Under the pieces are notes generated by a model. That model made no database searches, had not been told where the DNA came from, and saw nothing but the letters and a program-made list of their open reading frames with translations. From assembly GCA_039819065.1 (NCBI GenBank), contig JBCBSS010000069.1, forward strand, positions 1-39,302: DNA of 39,302 nt. Reading direction: 5' to 3'. Below, in pieces: positions 1-8,750 of the stretch. A program made the position numbers and the translations under genes. This stretch comes from JBCBSS01 sp039819065 (GTDB lineage Bacteria; Bacteroidota; Bacteroidia; Cytophagales; Cyclobacteriaceae). Position 1 is the first letter of the stretch, and each line of letters starts with the position of its first letter.

Positions 1-164
1 AGCATAAAACCCTTAAAACCACTATCAAAATTTAAAAAGTGTATCACTAAAGGTCATACTTACCCCCACCGTTTCATATGTGAATACAAAGAACGAAATC
101 GAGAGTGCATATAAATACCAAAATCAAACGCCTTAGAACTCAATGGTTCTAAGGGTTTTATGCT
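1..164. repeat. Inverted repeat with terminator-like hairpin upstream of the STAND/TIR unit
   Basis: Positions 1-21 (AGCATAAAACCCTTAAAACCA) and 144-164 are reverse complements with one mismatch. Inside, 131-139 (CCTTAGAAC) and 146-154 (GTTCTAAGG) form a perfect 9-bp hairpin followed by GTTTTA on the plus strand, so this could end transcription of a gene outside the window. The left arm may extend beyond base 1. The rest of 1-271 contains no convincing gene and no clear TAnnTTTG promoter. It could be a small mobile repeat or a boundary of the defence unit. Confidence 0.5.
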
Positions 165-271
165 CGGCATTTCCAACTAGTGATTTATTATCCTAAAAAC
201 TAACGAGGCAATTACATAAGATTCTATGAGGCACCATAGCTCTATAAAACTGAATTTGGGAAGTAAAACTT

Positions 272-2953
272 ATGGTCATGGAAAGTCAGCTAATCGAACA
301 AAGTGCAAAAACAATCTTCAACATTGAAAACCTATCGGGAAGCGAATTCAATTTCTCTCAGGAACTCAAACAAAGGTTCAATCCTGCTTCATTGAATAAT
401 TACCAATTCATACCATGTCCAACGATTGTCAATAGTTTGCTCAACGATACTTTGAAAAGACAGTCCACACTTATAATAAATAGCGATTTTATATTCGATA
501 AGGGTTCCTTAATAAGGTGTTTAGCATATCGCTTAGCCATATCCCATAATTTAAAAGTCATGGAATGGCTTGGCAGCGGTGATCGGGAAACCCTTTTTCA
601 AGGCTTAAGGGGTATTGAAGAACCAACTATACTTATCGTCGAAGACTTAACTCCACAGGATGTAAAGTTCGACCTTGAAAGGTTAAGGTTAGAAGTAGAA
701 GAAAGAAAACATATTCTCATTGCATCGTCAGGAATCCCATTTGAAGCGTGGAATTTGAACGACAATTCCCATAATTTATTCACAAAGTTAGAGCAAACTG
801 ATATTCAATTTACTGAGAATGAGATTACCAAGTACCTAATATTGAAATTAGAGACTAATAAGCACCATTTTGATTTTGAGGGGCCTTACAAAAACCTCCA
901 AGAAGATACTGTTTTAGTAGGTAATACCACCGTCAGCCAACTGGCTACCTACTTTTCTTTCCCGGAGCAAGTAGAAAAATTCATTAGACTTTCAAAAGAG
1001 AAAGGTGGTATTCTGGAAGAGGATTCATTGGACAACCTAGCAAAAAAAGCGTCTCAGGAAGAAGAATTTAACTTATCCTCTTGGTTTGGCCCATTGAAAA
1101 AGGCTGAAAAACTAATCGCTCTTGGATTGGCGTTGTTCAGTGAATTTACCGAAGAACAATTTTTTGCCGCTATGCAGCGACTGGTAAAAGAAAGCTGGGG
1201 AAGGAGTTCAGCAGAACTTGAAAACCTGGATTATGAAGACATAATACCTTTTTTTGACATATTTAAATTTGAACTAGCAACAACTGCAGATGGTGACCAA
1301 TATTTAATATCAGGCCGTTATTCCAATCACCAAAACCAATTAATCGAGGTCGTATGGAATAGTTATCGCCGACACCTAATTAATGCCCTTCCCATAGTAT
1401 ATTCTCTAATAAGAGACTCTGTAGAAAACCAATATTCGGATAGAGAGCTTTTTGGCACTAGATCTAAACGCCAGAGAATAAGAAGGGCGTTGGCACAGAC
1501 TTTAAGTATTATAGGACAAAAATCTCAAGACATAGTAGAACCCATCTTACTACAATTAGCTTCCCATCGGGACTTGGGCATACAAAGTGTCGCTGCTAAG
1601 GCAATGGCACAATGGGCATTACCTTCATCCGATTCCGAAAACAAATCCGTTGATCTTTTTGACCTTCTTGAACAATGGCAGAATAACTCAAAATATATTG
1701 ATTCGATACAAAGGTTTTTATCAGAAGACGAAAAATCTAACTCTGAGTCTGCCAATTCCTTTTTGAAGGCCACTATCGTACTTACCTTGGGGCATGCCAC
1801 TCAGTTTGATCCTCCCAAGAACAAAAACAACAAACTGCTCAATATCTTAAATTCATTTTTGTCTGATAGAAACCCATTAGTAAGAAGTAGAATTTCAAAT
1901 GCCCTGCGTTATGTAATTCGATCCAACGGAGCATATATGGAGGACAACCAATGGAAAAGAATATTAATACACAATGACCTTATTGAGAATAGTGCTATTG
2001 GACTTACCTGGGCTTGGCAAGATGATCCTGATACCGTAGAAAAGTTCCTATTGAACAAACTACAGGCTATCAAAGAGATAGAAAATGGTGTAGAACCTTT
2101 ATTCGGGTATACAATAAGAGACCGATGGGCAGCTCTGCTGATTCTTTTTCTCGGATTTTTAATTCAACAGGAAGGTGGAAGCACACTAATTGGAAGCAAA
2201 AGACCCTCAGATTGGCTATGGCTTCTTAGAGCATCCCAACCCAACCCTAACCTTAAACAACTTGTATGGCAAATGCACATGACATTTGGTGCTCTTGCCA
2301 ATGAACAATATGAAGAGTTAGAACAGAGAATTTCCAGTTTGTCAAAAGACGAAGAAGAGATGCTTTTAAAAGGACTGGGTAATCAATATTTATTGGAAAG
2401 AAAGGCATTACAAGGAGGAGATGCTAAAGAAAAACGAGATGGTGAATTGTATACGATTTGGATTGACAAACCAAGACCAGAAACGAAGATAGAACAGCTT
2501 ATGTACAATTGGCTATTGGCTAGAGGCACAAATTGGAACCCAGAAGATGATACCACACAACGTATGCTACAACAAACAGGGTTTATGGCATTTCAAGAAT
2601 TCGCAAGGGTTTTCGAATATTGGGAAGAACAAGTAATAGAAAAGAAACTGGAGGAAAGAAAACTTGAATTAGAAAGAAAAGAGCAAAACAATAAGCAGTA
2701 TGAATATCAGCAGGTTGAGTCGGCTATGGTGCCGTTAAACGAAGGTTGGTTTGGAAAACTCTGGAGCAGTTGGTTTGGAAGTGAGAAATCTAATTTGATC
2801 AAAGGCCTAAAGAACATCCTAAAAAATTCACCCAAATTTGACCTTCAATTTATGTGGTTGTTAATCTCTAAATGTAAAAATAAAAACGACCAGGATTTTA
2901 ACCAGGTGGCTCTGAGCATTGAAAAAGCTTTAAACAAATTAAACAATCAATAA
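272..2953 (+). CDS. STAND-like NTPase-fold protein with degenerate P-loop and HEAT-like repeats
   Basis: This 893-residue protein resembles the large sensor subunit of bacterial STAND/NLR-type defence systems. Residues 66-80 sit where a Walker A loop is expected (strand STLIIN, then SDFIFDKGS) but the GxxxxGK[ST] pattern is broken, leaving K-G-S. A hydrophobic strand ending in acidic residues (ILIVED, about 120-125) looks like Walker B, and KHILIASSG like a sensor strand. Residues about 390-620 read as tandem amphipathic helices of HEAT/Armadillo type (for example IRRALAQTLSIIGQKS). A charged coiled segment lies near 790-820. The downstream TIR gene begins 1 nt after the stop, so the two are almost certainly co-translated. 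The start could also be the ATG at 278. I infer a sensor that activates the TIR protein; ATP hydrolysis looks doubtful. No specific family name is claimed. Confidence 0.6.
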   Translation: MVMESQLIEQSAKTIFNIENLSGSEFNFSQELKQRFNPASLNNYQFIPCPTIVNSLLNDTLKRQSTLIINSDFIFDKGSLIRCLAYRLAISHNLKVMEWLGSGDRETLFQGLRGIEEPTILIVEDLTPQDVKFDLERLRLEVEERKHILIASSGIPFEAWNLNDNSHNLFTKLEQTDIQFTENEITKYLILKLETNKHHFDFEGPYKNLQEDTVLVGNTTVSQLATYFSFPEQVEKFIRLSKEKGGILEEDSLDNLAKKASQEEEFNLSSWFGPLKKAEKLIALGLALFSEFTEEQFFAAMQRLVKESWGRSSAELENLDYEDIIPFFDIFKFELATTADGDQYLISGRYSNHQNQLIEVVWNSYRRHLINALPIVYSLIRDSVENQYSDRELFGTRSKRQRIRRALAQTLSIIGQKSQDIVEPILLQLASHRDLGIQSVAAKAMAQWALPSSDSENKSVDLFDLLEQWQNNSKYIDSIQRFLSEDEKSNSESANSFLKATIVLTLGHATQFDPPKNKNNKLLNILNSFLSDRNPLVRSRISNALRYVIRSNGAYMEDNQWKRILIHNDLIENSAIGLTWAWQDDPDTVEKFLLNKLQAIKEIENGVEPLFGYTIRDRWAALLILFLGFLIQQEGGSTLIGSKRPSDWLWLLRASQPNPNLKQLVWQMHMTFGALANEQYEELEQRISSLSKDEEEMLLKGLGNQYLLERKALQGGDAKEKRDGELYTIWIDKPRPETKIEQLMYNWLLARGTNWNPEDDTTQRMLQQTGFMAFQEFARVFEYWEEQVIEKKLEERKLELERKEQNNKQYEYQQVESAMVPLNEGWFGKLWSSWFGSEKSNLIKGLKNILKNSPKFDLQFMWLLISKCKNKNDQDFNQVALSIEKALNKLNNQ

Positions 2954-2954
2954 A

Positions 2955-3473
2955 ATGAAAGATAAGTATGTATACGATTTAGCGATTTCCTTTGCGGAAG
3001 AAGACAGAACTATTGCTTCAGGTATAGCTACGGCACTGGCTTTGCACGAAATCGACTACTATTATTACCCAGAACAACGAGCACGCATGGTGGGTAGCAA
3101 CATACTCGACTCCCTAGATGATATATATGAAGAAGAATCGAGGTTTGCATTACTTATCGTATCAAGTTATTATTTAGAGAAAAGATTTACAATACATGAG
3201 TACAAAGCCATCCAAAGACGCTTAAAAAGGCAAAAAGATTACATTATTCCTGTAAAAGTGGGGGATGTTGATTTAACTGATCTAAATTATAAATTGCAAG
3301 ATATAGTCTATTTTCAGTGGGAATCAGAATTCAGACCACTGGTAGAAGGGATTATATTAGAAAAACTCGGTAAGTCAATAGAAAAAGACAGGCGATCTGC
3401 GCAAGAATATCAAAACGCAAAGAATATCATAAACATAGACAGGGCTGACGGCAACACTTTCAATTTAAGTTAG
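2955..3473 (+). CDS. TIR-domain protein, putative NAD-consuming immune effector
   Basis: This 172-residue protein starts with a typical TIR first strand and box 1 (YDLAISFAEEDR, residues 7-18), followed by alternating helices and strands. The strand RFALLIVSS (63-71) leads to the segment YYLEKRFTIHEYK, which places Glu82 where bacterial TIR NADases carry the catalytic glutamate. DYIIPVKVGD matches the next core strand. The C-terminal 30 residues are polar and could be a tail or partner contact. The gene follows the STAND-like gene with a 1-nt gap. Established knowledge: bacterial TIR proteins coupled to STAND sensors deplete NAD+ or make cyclic ADP-ribose signals during phage infection. Its role here is inferred from the domain and gene pairing. 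Confidence 0.75.
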   Translation: MKDKYVYDLAISFAEEDRTIASGIATALALHEIDYYYYPEQRARMVGSNILDSLDDIYEEESRFALLIVSSYYLEKRFTIHEYKAIQRRLKRQKDYIIPVKVGDVDLTDLNYKLQDIVYFQWESEFRPLVEGIILEKLGKSIEKDRRSAQEYQNAKNIINIDRADGNTFNLS

Positions 3474-3580
3474 TAGGAATATATATTCTAAACACTCTTA
3501 GATTATGATTTCCTTAATTTCAGTTGTGAAGTAATTGTCATCACCCCAACTTCTCCCCTATTCATCTGTTCTTTTATTTT

Positions 3581-4018
3581 ATGAGAGAACAGAACAAATC
3601 TAATCTTGGAAAACAGCCGTGGATGTCCTTCACATTGAAGGCAGCGGCTATTTATAATATCCTCTGGGGAGCTTGGGTAGTGCTTTTCCCCCAGCATTTC
3701 TTTGAGTTAACTGGTATGGAGCCATTAAATCACCCCATGATTTGGCAGGGCATGGGTATGGTGATCGGAGTCTATGGACTTGGTTACTGGTGGGCTAGTT
3801 ATGATCCAATCAGACACTGGCCCATCGTGGCTGTGGGTATGCTCGGTAAGCTCTTTGGCCCATTAGGTTTTGTTTTCAATTACTTCACTGGTCAGGCACC
3901 TGGGTCGTTTGGCTATACACTTATTACTAATGACCTGATTTGGTGGATTCCTTTCTTCCTCATTTTAAAAGAGGTACATACCAAAACCAAATGGAGATTG
4001 TCATGGGCAGAAAAGTAA
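3581..4018 (+). CDS. Four-helix membrane protein of the photolyase cluster
   Basis: This 145-residue protein is mostly hydrophobic, with about four transmembrane segments (about residues 18-38, 53-72, 80-100 and 112-130). I recognise no catalytic motif. Similar small membrane proteins occur beside photolyase genes in Bacteroidota. The next gene (DoxX-like) overlaps its 3' end, and the photolyase overlaps that one, so the three form a tight operon. The function is unknown; a role in light or redox stress is only implied by its neighbours. Confidence 0.7.
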   Translation: MREQNKSNLGKQPWMSFTLKAAAIYNILWGAWVVLFPQHFFELTGMEPLNHPMIWQGMGMVIGVYGLGYWWASYDPIRHWPIVAVGMLGKLFGPLGFVFNYFTGQAPGSFGYTLITNDLIWWIPFFLILKEVHTKTKWRLSWAEK

Positions 4019-4371
4019 GTCTTGTGCTTATCGTTCTGTTCTACCTGGCTGCAGGACTGAATCATTTTCGCGATCCAGGCTTCTACCTACCGCTGATTCC
4101 CGACTACCTCCCCTATCCTAATGCGATCAATATCATCAGTGGTATTGCAGAAATGCTACTAGGCCTTGGGCTAGTCTTTCGCCAAAGCAGAAAAGTAAGC
4201 GCCTATTTGATTATTGCCATGCTGGTGGCTTTTATTCCTTCACATGTCTATTTCATCCAAATAGGGAGCTGTACATCTGGCGGGCTTTGCGTTCCCGAAT
4301 GGATTGGTTGGATCAGGTTGATTGTTGTTCATCCTCTCTTAATTTGGTGGGCTTGGGTACATCGAAAATGA
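3991..4371 (+). CDS. DoxX-like small membrane protein
   Basis: This is a protein of about 126 residues with four predicted membrane helices and the DoxX-like pattern of an early AGLNHF segment and a later SGIAEMLLGLGL segment. The reading frame is open further upstream, but the ATG at 3991 (or 4003) is more sensible because it limits the overlap with the preceding gene to about 28 nt. Its stop codon overlaps the photolyase start as ATGA (4368-4371), implying translational coupling. DoxX-like proteins are often linked to redox or quinone functions. The exact role is not known. Confidence 0.75.
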   Translation: MEIVMGRKVSLVLIVLFYLAAGLNHFRDPGFYLPLIPDYLPYPNAINIISGIAEMLLGLGLVFRQSRKVSAYLIIAMLVAFIPSHVYFIQIGSCTSGGLCVPEWIGWIRLIVVHPLLIWWAWVHRK

Positions 4372-5822
4372 AAGAGATTAACGTCGTCTGGTTCAAGCGT
4401 GACCTGAGATTAAGTGATCACGAGCCATTATTTAGAGCCATTGAAGATGGCAAACCCGTTGTATTGGTCACCTTCCTAGAACCTTCATTAATGGCTGCAC
4501 CACAAAGCGATATAAGGCATTGGCGGTTTGTTCATCAGTCTTTCAAAGAGATAGAACAGCGCTTGAAAGCCATAAACCAAAAGATTCACCTGATCCAAGC
4601 AGAGGTAGTTGATACATTTTCTATTATCAGCAGGCAATACCAAATCAATCAAATATTCACCTATGCGGAAACAGGGATAGAACTCACTTATAACAGAGAC
4701 AAGGAAGTAGCTGAATTCTGCAAAAGAGAAGGCATTAAATGGGTAGAATGCCCCTATTCTGGTGTAATACGAGGCATGAAGAAAAGGGACAATTGGCCTA
4801 AGCATTGGTATGGCATCATGGCTCAACCTACTCACGATCCAGATCTTGGAAAATTGGAATCTGTCAACCTGGATCAAGCCATTCTCAATGAAATTGGAGC
4901 CGACTCCATTGCAGAAGAGGTACTAACTGACGATCCTCACTTTCAGAAGGGAGGTGAATTACTAGCAAGAAAATACCTCTCTACCTTCTTGAACGAAAGG
5001 GTGTCCAATTACAATAAACACATCAGTAAACCAGCGCCAAGTCGTAAAAGCTGTAGCAGGCTTTCTCCTTATCTCGCGTGGGGTAATATCTCCATGAAAC
5101 AGGTCTACCAAGCCACTGTTGAGGCTAAAAAGAGTGCTAGCCAAAAGCGAAACATCAATTCTTTCTCATCTCGACTGAGATGGCATTGTCATTTCATACA
5201 GAAGTTTGAGATGGAGCACCGATACGAATACGAGAATTTGAATAAGGGCTTTGACGGAACTCGAGATGAATGGGATGAAGAAAAGTACTTGGCCTGGGAA
5301 AATGGGTTGACCGGCTATCCTTTAGTCGACGCTTGCATCCGGTGTGTGAAGACAACCGGGTATATCAACTTTCGCATGCGTTCTATGATCGTGTCATTTC
5401 TGACACATCATCTATGGCTGGATTGGAAGCGCGGCGCTGATTTTTTGGCCAGACAGTTCCTCGACTTTGAACCCGGCATCCACTACCCCCAATTTCAAAT
5501 GCAGGCTGGGACTACCGGGTACAATACCATTAGAATTTACAATCCGGTTAAGCAATCTTTAGAAAACGATGCCGACGGTGAATTCATCAAGCAATGGATG
5601 CCTGAAATTGCACATCTTCCACTGCCTCTATTGCACGAGCCATGGAAAATGACGGCCATAGACGAGCAGCTACATGGTGTTAAGTTGGGCATTGACTACC
5701 CCCAACCGATTGTAGACACTAAGGTGACTTATAAAGAGGCTTCTTCGAAGTTATGGAAGAAGAAAGGGGATCAAAAAGTGAAAAGGGAGAATCGGAGGAT
5801 TCTGGCCAAGCATACAAATTGA
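4368..5822 (+). CDS. Cryptochrome/DNA photolyase family flavoprotein
   Basis: This protein of about 484 residues has an N-terminal photolyase alpha/beta domain (VVWFKRDLRLSDHEPL) and a C-terminal FAD-binding helical domain (GLTGYPLVDACIRCV, FRMRSMIVSFLTHHL, TTGYNTIRIYNP). The family repairs UV-induced pyrimidine dimers with blue light or acts as a photoreceptor. The reading frame opens at 4287, but ATG 4368 puts the canonical VVWFKRDLR strand at the N terminus and gives an ATGA overlap with the DoxX-like gene. Where class I photolyases have a Trp-rich WQW segment, this protein reads QFQMQ, so its electron-transfer chain may differ from the textbook one. The last codons lie within a short direct repeat (5811-5878). 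Repair and sensory roles cannot be distinguished from sequence. Confidence 0.88.
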   Translation: MKEINVVWFKRDLRLSDHEPLFRAIEDGKPVVLVTFLEPSLMAAPQSDIRHWRFVHQSFKEIEQRLKAINQKIHLIQAEVVDTFSIISRQYQINQIFTYAETGIELTYNRDKEVAEFCKREGIKWVECPYSGVIRGMKKRDNWPKHWYGIMAQPTHDPDLGKLESVNLDQAILNEIGADSIAEEVLTDDPHFQKGGELLARKYLSTFLNERVSNYNKHISKPAPSRKSCSRLSPYLAWGNISMKQVYQATVEAKKSASQKRNINSFSSRLRWHCHFIQKFEMEHRYEYENLNKGFDGTRDEWDEEKYLAWENGLTGYPLVDACIRCVKTTGYINFRMRSMIVSFLTHHLWLDWKRGADFLARQFLDFEPGIHYPQFQMQAGTTGYNTIRIYNPVKQSLENDADGEFIKQWMPEIAHLPLPLLHEPWKMTAIDEQLHGVKLGIDYPQPIVDTKVTYKEASSKLWKKKGDQKVKRENRRILAKHTN

Positions 5823-5878
5823 TTACATTAAAGGCATGCGTTGCAAACGCGCGCCAGCAGTAGCATACAAATTGATTA
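5811..5878. repeat. 52-bp insertion flanked by a 16-bp direct repeat at the photolyase stop
   Basis: The sequence GCATACAAATTGATTA occurs at 5811-5826, spanning the photolyase stop codon, and again at 5863-5878 just before the next start codon. Between them lies GCGTTGCAAACGCG, an inverted-repeat core that also occurs near 17316-17334. This looks like a small repeat that inserted with duplication of its target. Confidence 0.55.
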
Positions 5879-6144
5879 TGAACGAAAGAGATATAGACAG
5901 AATAATAGAAATGGCTTGGGAAGACAGAACTACCTTCGATGCCATTGAAATACAGTTTGGACTGAAAGAACAGGAGGTGATAAACCTTATGAGAAAACAT
6001 ATGAAGGGTTCAAGCTTCCGTATGTGGAGGAAGCGCGTCCAAGGCAGAAGAACTAAACACCAAGCGCTACGCAAATCAGATGTCGACCGGTTCAAGTGCA
6101 CACGTCAACGTCCTATCAGTATGAATAAAGTGAGTAAGCGATGA
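5878..6144 (+). CDS. TIGR03643-type small protein (DUF2805-like) of the photolyase cluster
   Basis: This 88-residue basic protein begins MNERDIDRIIEMAWEDRTTF and contains a helix-turn-helix-like stretch (FDAIEIQFGLKEQEVINLM) followed by MRKHMKGSSFRMWRKRV. The combination is characteristic of a small conserved family found beside photolyases. The ATG at 5878 is preferred over 5836 because the upstream codons lie in an inserted repeat. The N-terminal half could bind nucleic acid. It is co-oriented with the photolyase, 55 nt downstream. The molecular function is unknown. Confidence 0.8.
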   Translation: MNERDIDRIIEMAWEDRTTFDAIEIQFGLKEQEVINLMRKHMKGSSFRMWRKRVQGRRTKHQALRKSDVDRFKCTRQRPISMNKVSKR

Positions 6145-6184
6145 ATTGGAGCAATATTGTACGCTTAGGTTTTATCATGCAGTC

Positions 6185-6275
6185 TGTCACCTCGAACGCA
6201 GTGAGAGGCCTATCTCACTAATTGCAGTTCTATGGAGATAGTTCTCGCTCAGTCAGATGACTGATCGGGATGACA
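6185..6275. repeat. Dispersed palindromic repeat, TGTCA...TGACA type
   Basis: A 91-bp element starts TGTCAC and ends GGGATGACA, with internal complementary stretches such as GAGATAG and CTATCTC. Related elements lie at 13393-13483, about 19209-19238 and 26396-26435. All are intergenic, so this is a dispersed non-coding repeat family of the genome. Confidence 0.6.
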
Positions 6276-6323
6276 AACAAGGGTGTGTTTAATTGTTTCT
6301 GTACACAAAAACTGTAACCCACA

Positions 6324-6497
6324 ATGAAAAAGAAATCAGACCTTCCTCAAAAGATTTGCCCTGTCTGTGACAGACGATTCACTTGGCGCAAGAAGTGGTC
6401 AAAGGTATGGGACGAGGTTAAATACTGCAGTGAGCGCTGCAGAAGATCAAGGCATAAAAGTAGTGCTAAAGATGGCACTACATCATTTGGATGGTAG
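6324..6497 (+). CDS. DUF2256 zinc-ribbon-like small protein
   Basis: This 57-residue protein has the spacing KICPVCDRRFTWRKKW followed by VKYCSERCRR, two CxxC-type pairs that suggest one bound zinc ion. This is the DUF2256 pattern, commonly found with photolyases. Its stop overlaps the convergent SDR gene by 20 nt. The function is unknown; binding to nucleic acid or to the photolyase are untested options. Confidence 0.85.
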   Translation: MKKKSDLPQKICPVCDRRFTWRKKWSKVWDEVKYCSERCRRSRHKSSAKDGTTSFGW

Positions 6498-7179
6498 ACA
6501 AACCACCGTCAACCCCGAGCACTTGACCGGTCATCCACTTAGATTGCTCAGATAGCAGCATTTCAGCCACATCAGCAATATCAGAAGGCTCGCCCACCGT
6601 TGAAAGAGGGTGACGCTTAGCCGATCTTTCTATCTTCTCTTCACTAGATAATATTCTACTGGCTAAAGGTGTATTAACCACTGAAGGAGCAATACAGTTG
6701 ACGCGAATAGTCGGCGCTAACTCGGCTGCCAATGATCTGGTCAAGCCTTCTATAGCACCCTTAGAAGCGGATACTGAAGTATGAAACGACATGCCTTGCC
6801 CAACGGCCACGGTACTAAACAGTACTATCGCAGGTTGATCGCCTTTCTTAAGTAATGGCAACACTTCCTGCAATGTTTTGACCATGCCCATTACATTGAC
6901 ATTGAAGTCGTTTTGAAAGTCTTCCGCTTTCAACCTATGAAAAGGTTTGAGGTTGATTGTACCCGGGCAATAGGCATATCCATCAAGCTGATCCACAGAG
7001 AGATTAAGTTGATCATCTGAAGTGACATCATAGGTGATGTGCTCAACTGCTGGCATTCCTCCAAGTGTGTCGGATGACCGTGATGCTACGATTACCTTAT
7101 GACCGCTTCTAGAAAGGTTTTCAGTCAATTTTAAACCAATACCGGAGCTACCTCCGACTATCAAATATGTTTTAGACAT
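6478..7179 (-). CDS. Short-chain dehydrogenase/reductase-like protein
   Basis: This 233-residue Rossmann protein has the glycine motif GGSSGIG near the N terminus and the C-terminal GEPSDIADVAEMLLS...GQVLGVDGG segment of SDR enzymes, which use NAD(P)H. The usual catalytic YxxxK motif reads VSASK, so the tyrosine is replaced by valine. It may therefore be non-catalytic or use another mechanism. It lies in the photolyase cluster, transcribed with the second photolyase relative (53-nt gap). The substrate is unknown. Confidence 0.85.
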   Translation of the reverse strand: MSKTYLIVGGSSGIGLKLTENLSRSGHKVIVASRSSDTLGGMPAVEHITYDVTSDDQLNLSVDQLDGYAYCPGTINLKPFHRLKAEDFQNDFNVNVMGMVKTLQEVLPLLKKGDQPAIVLFSTVAVGQGMSFHTSVSASKGAIEGLTRSLAAELAPTIRVNCIAPSVVNTPLASRILSSEEKIERSAKRHPLSTVGEPSDIADVAEMLLSEQSKWMTGQVLGVDGGLSTIQMM

Positions 7180-7231
7180 AGTTTCTATTTTGAATAATAA
7201 TTGGAACAGGTTGACATGGTGATTGTTCGAC

Positions 7232-8731
7232 CTATTTAGTGACTCTTTCGATAAACTCGCCGGCCTTGTCTAACAGCCTTGCCTTTTTATCTTTATCCAT
7301 TTTATTGAACAAACTGACCATCATAGACATGCGTTGATTCTTGGCAAACACTTCCAGGTTTTCACCAATGAAGCGCCAGTACAAGCCATTGACCGTATCT
7401 ACCCAATCACCGTTTTTGCTATAGTTACTCATCTTGAGAATGTAGTTCGCACCACCTATATAAGGCTTGGTGGCTAAGACACCGCCATCAGCAAATTGGC
7501 TCATACCATACACGTTGGGCGCCATTACCCAATCAGAAGAATCCACATACATTTCCATGAACCATTTATAGACCTCGTCAGGGTGTAGCTCACAAAGTAG
7601 CATGATGTTACCTAGCACCATCAATCGCTCAATATGGTGGTTATAGCCATTTTCAACAACCTTTTTGATGCAATCGTCCAGTGGTTCTACACCGGTCGTA
7701 CCATCGTACCAACAAGACTTCATGCGACGCTCATGATTGAAAAAATTGGCATCCATCTTATCGTCAAAATTATGGTAGATACCCCTCATGAATTCTCTCC
7801 ATCCCAATACCTGACGAACAAAACCTTCCACGCTGGGATAATGAGTATTGTGTTTCACGGCGAAGGAAAGTGCTTGGTCTATTACCTCTTTAGCGGTAAT
7901 CAAACCCATATTGATATAAGGTGATAAAACAGAGTGAAAAAGATGAGATCGTTCTTTATCTATGGCATCCTCATAAGGCCCGAAAGATTCAAAACGTTCT
8001 TTTAGGAATTGTTCAAGACAACTGAGCCCCTGATCACGAGTCGTAGCCCAATGGAAGTTTTCAGCCTTGCCTGGATGGTCTGAGAAAAGCTTATCGACCA
8101 ATTGGATAACATCCTTGGTGTGCTTGGTATGTGATGAATGTAGAATGCGTGGTATTTCGATCTTCTTCGGTAGCTTCTTTCTGTTCTCATCATCGAAAGA
8201 CCATTTACCATTTTTTGGTTCTCCGTCGCCATCGATTAGAATGTCCCACTGCTTCCTCTGGCGCTGATAATAGGTATGCAAGAATGGGGATTTCACAGAA
8301 TTGAGGTAAGCCCCAAAGTCAGCCTTGCTATTGATAAACAAGGGTGAGTCTTTGATTTGAAGTTTTAACTTATGCTTGTCGCAAAATGCTCGAATTCTGG
8401 CAGCAAAGAAGTGATCCTCAATATCATAAGTAACAATTTCATCGATGCCTGCGTGATCTCCCAGCGTCGCTTCTAGCTTATCTTCGTAGCTCAACGTTCT
8501 ATTCGCTTCCTCCAATTGCCAATACTTCAGATCGTAATCGGTGCTTATTTGATCAGCATGGGATCTCATAGCAGATAAGAAAAGTATGAGCTTGTGCTTA
8601 TGATATTTGAAATGCTCGCACAAACCTGCGTCCTCCGCCATAAAGAAGAGAGTTTCCTTATCTGGCTCAAGTCTTTGATGGTTAGGAAATAAACAGTTGC
8701 CTAAAATAAGTGCTAGTCTTTTGTATGCCAT
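7232..8731 (-). CDS. Photolyase-related protein (FeS-BCP/PhrB-like), apparently without the Fe-S cluster
   Basis: This 499-residue protein matches the bacterial (6-4) photolyase-related family: an N-terminal LALILGNCLFPNHQ domain and a C-terminal FAD domain (VLGWREFMRGIYHNF, NGYNHHIERLMVLGN, APNVYGMSQFADGG). Known PhrB/CryB proteins bind a [4Fe-4S] cluster through cysteines after the MSQFADGG block. Here that segment reads MSNYSKNGDWVDTVNGLYW, with no cysteine, so the cluster is probably lost. It is transcribed towards the SDR gene. The family repairs (6-4) photoproducts or acts as a photoreceptor; which applies here is not known. Confidence 0.85.
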   Translation of the reverse strand: MAYKRLALILGNCLFPNHQRLEPDKETLFFMAEDAGLCEHFKYHKHKLILFLSAMRSHADQISTDYDLKYWQLEEANRTLSYEDKLEATLGDHAGIDEIVTYDIEDHFFAARIRAFCDKHKLKLQIKDSPLFINSKADFGAYLNSVKSPFLHTYYQRQRKQWDILIDGDGEPKNGKWSFDDENRKKLPKKIEIPRILHSSHTKHTKDVIQLVDKLFSDHPGKAENFHWATTRDQGLSCLEQFLKERFESFGPYEDAIDKERSHLFHSVLSPYINMGLITAKEVIDQALSFAVKHNTHYPSVEGFVRQVLGWREFMRGIYHNFDDKMDANFFNHERRMKSCWYDGTTGVEPLDDCIKKVVENGYNHHIERLMVLGNIMLLCELHPDEVYKWFMEMYVDSSDWVMAPNVYGMSQFADGGVLATKPYIGGANYILKMSNYSKNGDWVDTVNGLYWRFIGENLEVFAKNQRMSMMVSLFNKMDKDKKARLLDKAGEFIERVTK

Positions 8732-8750
8732 TGCTTTGCGTTATAGTAAT

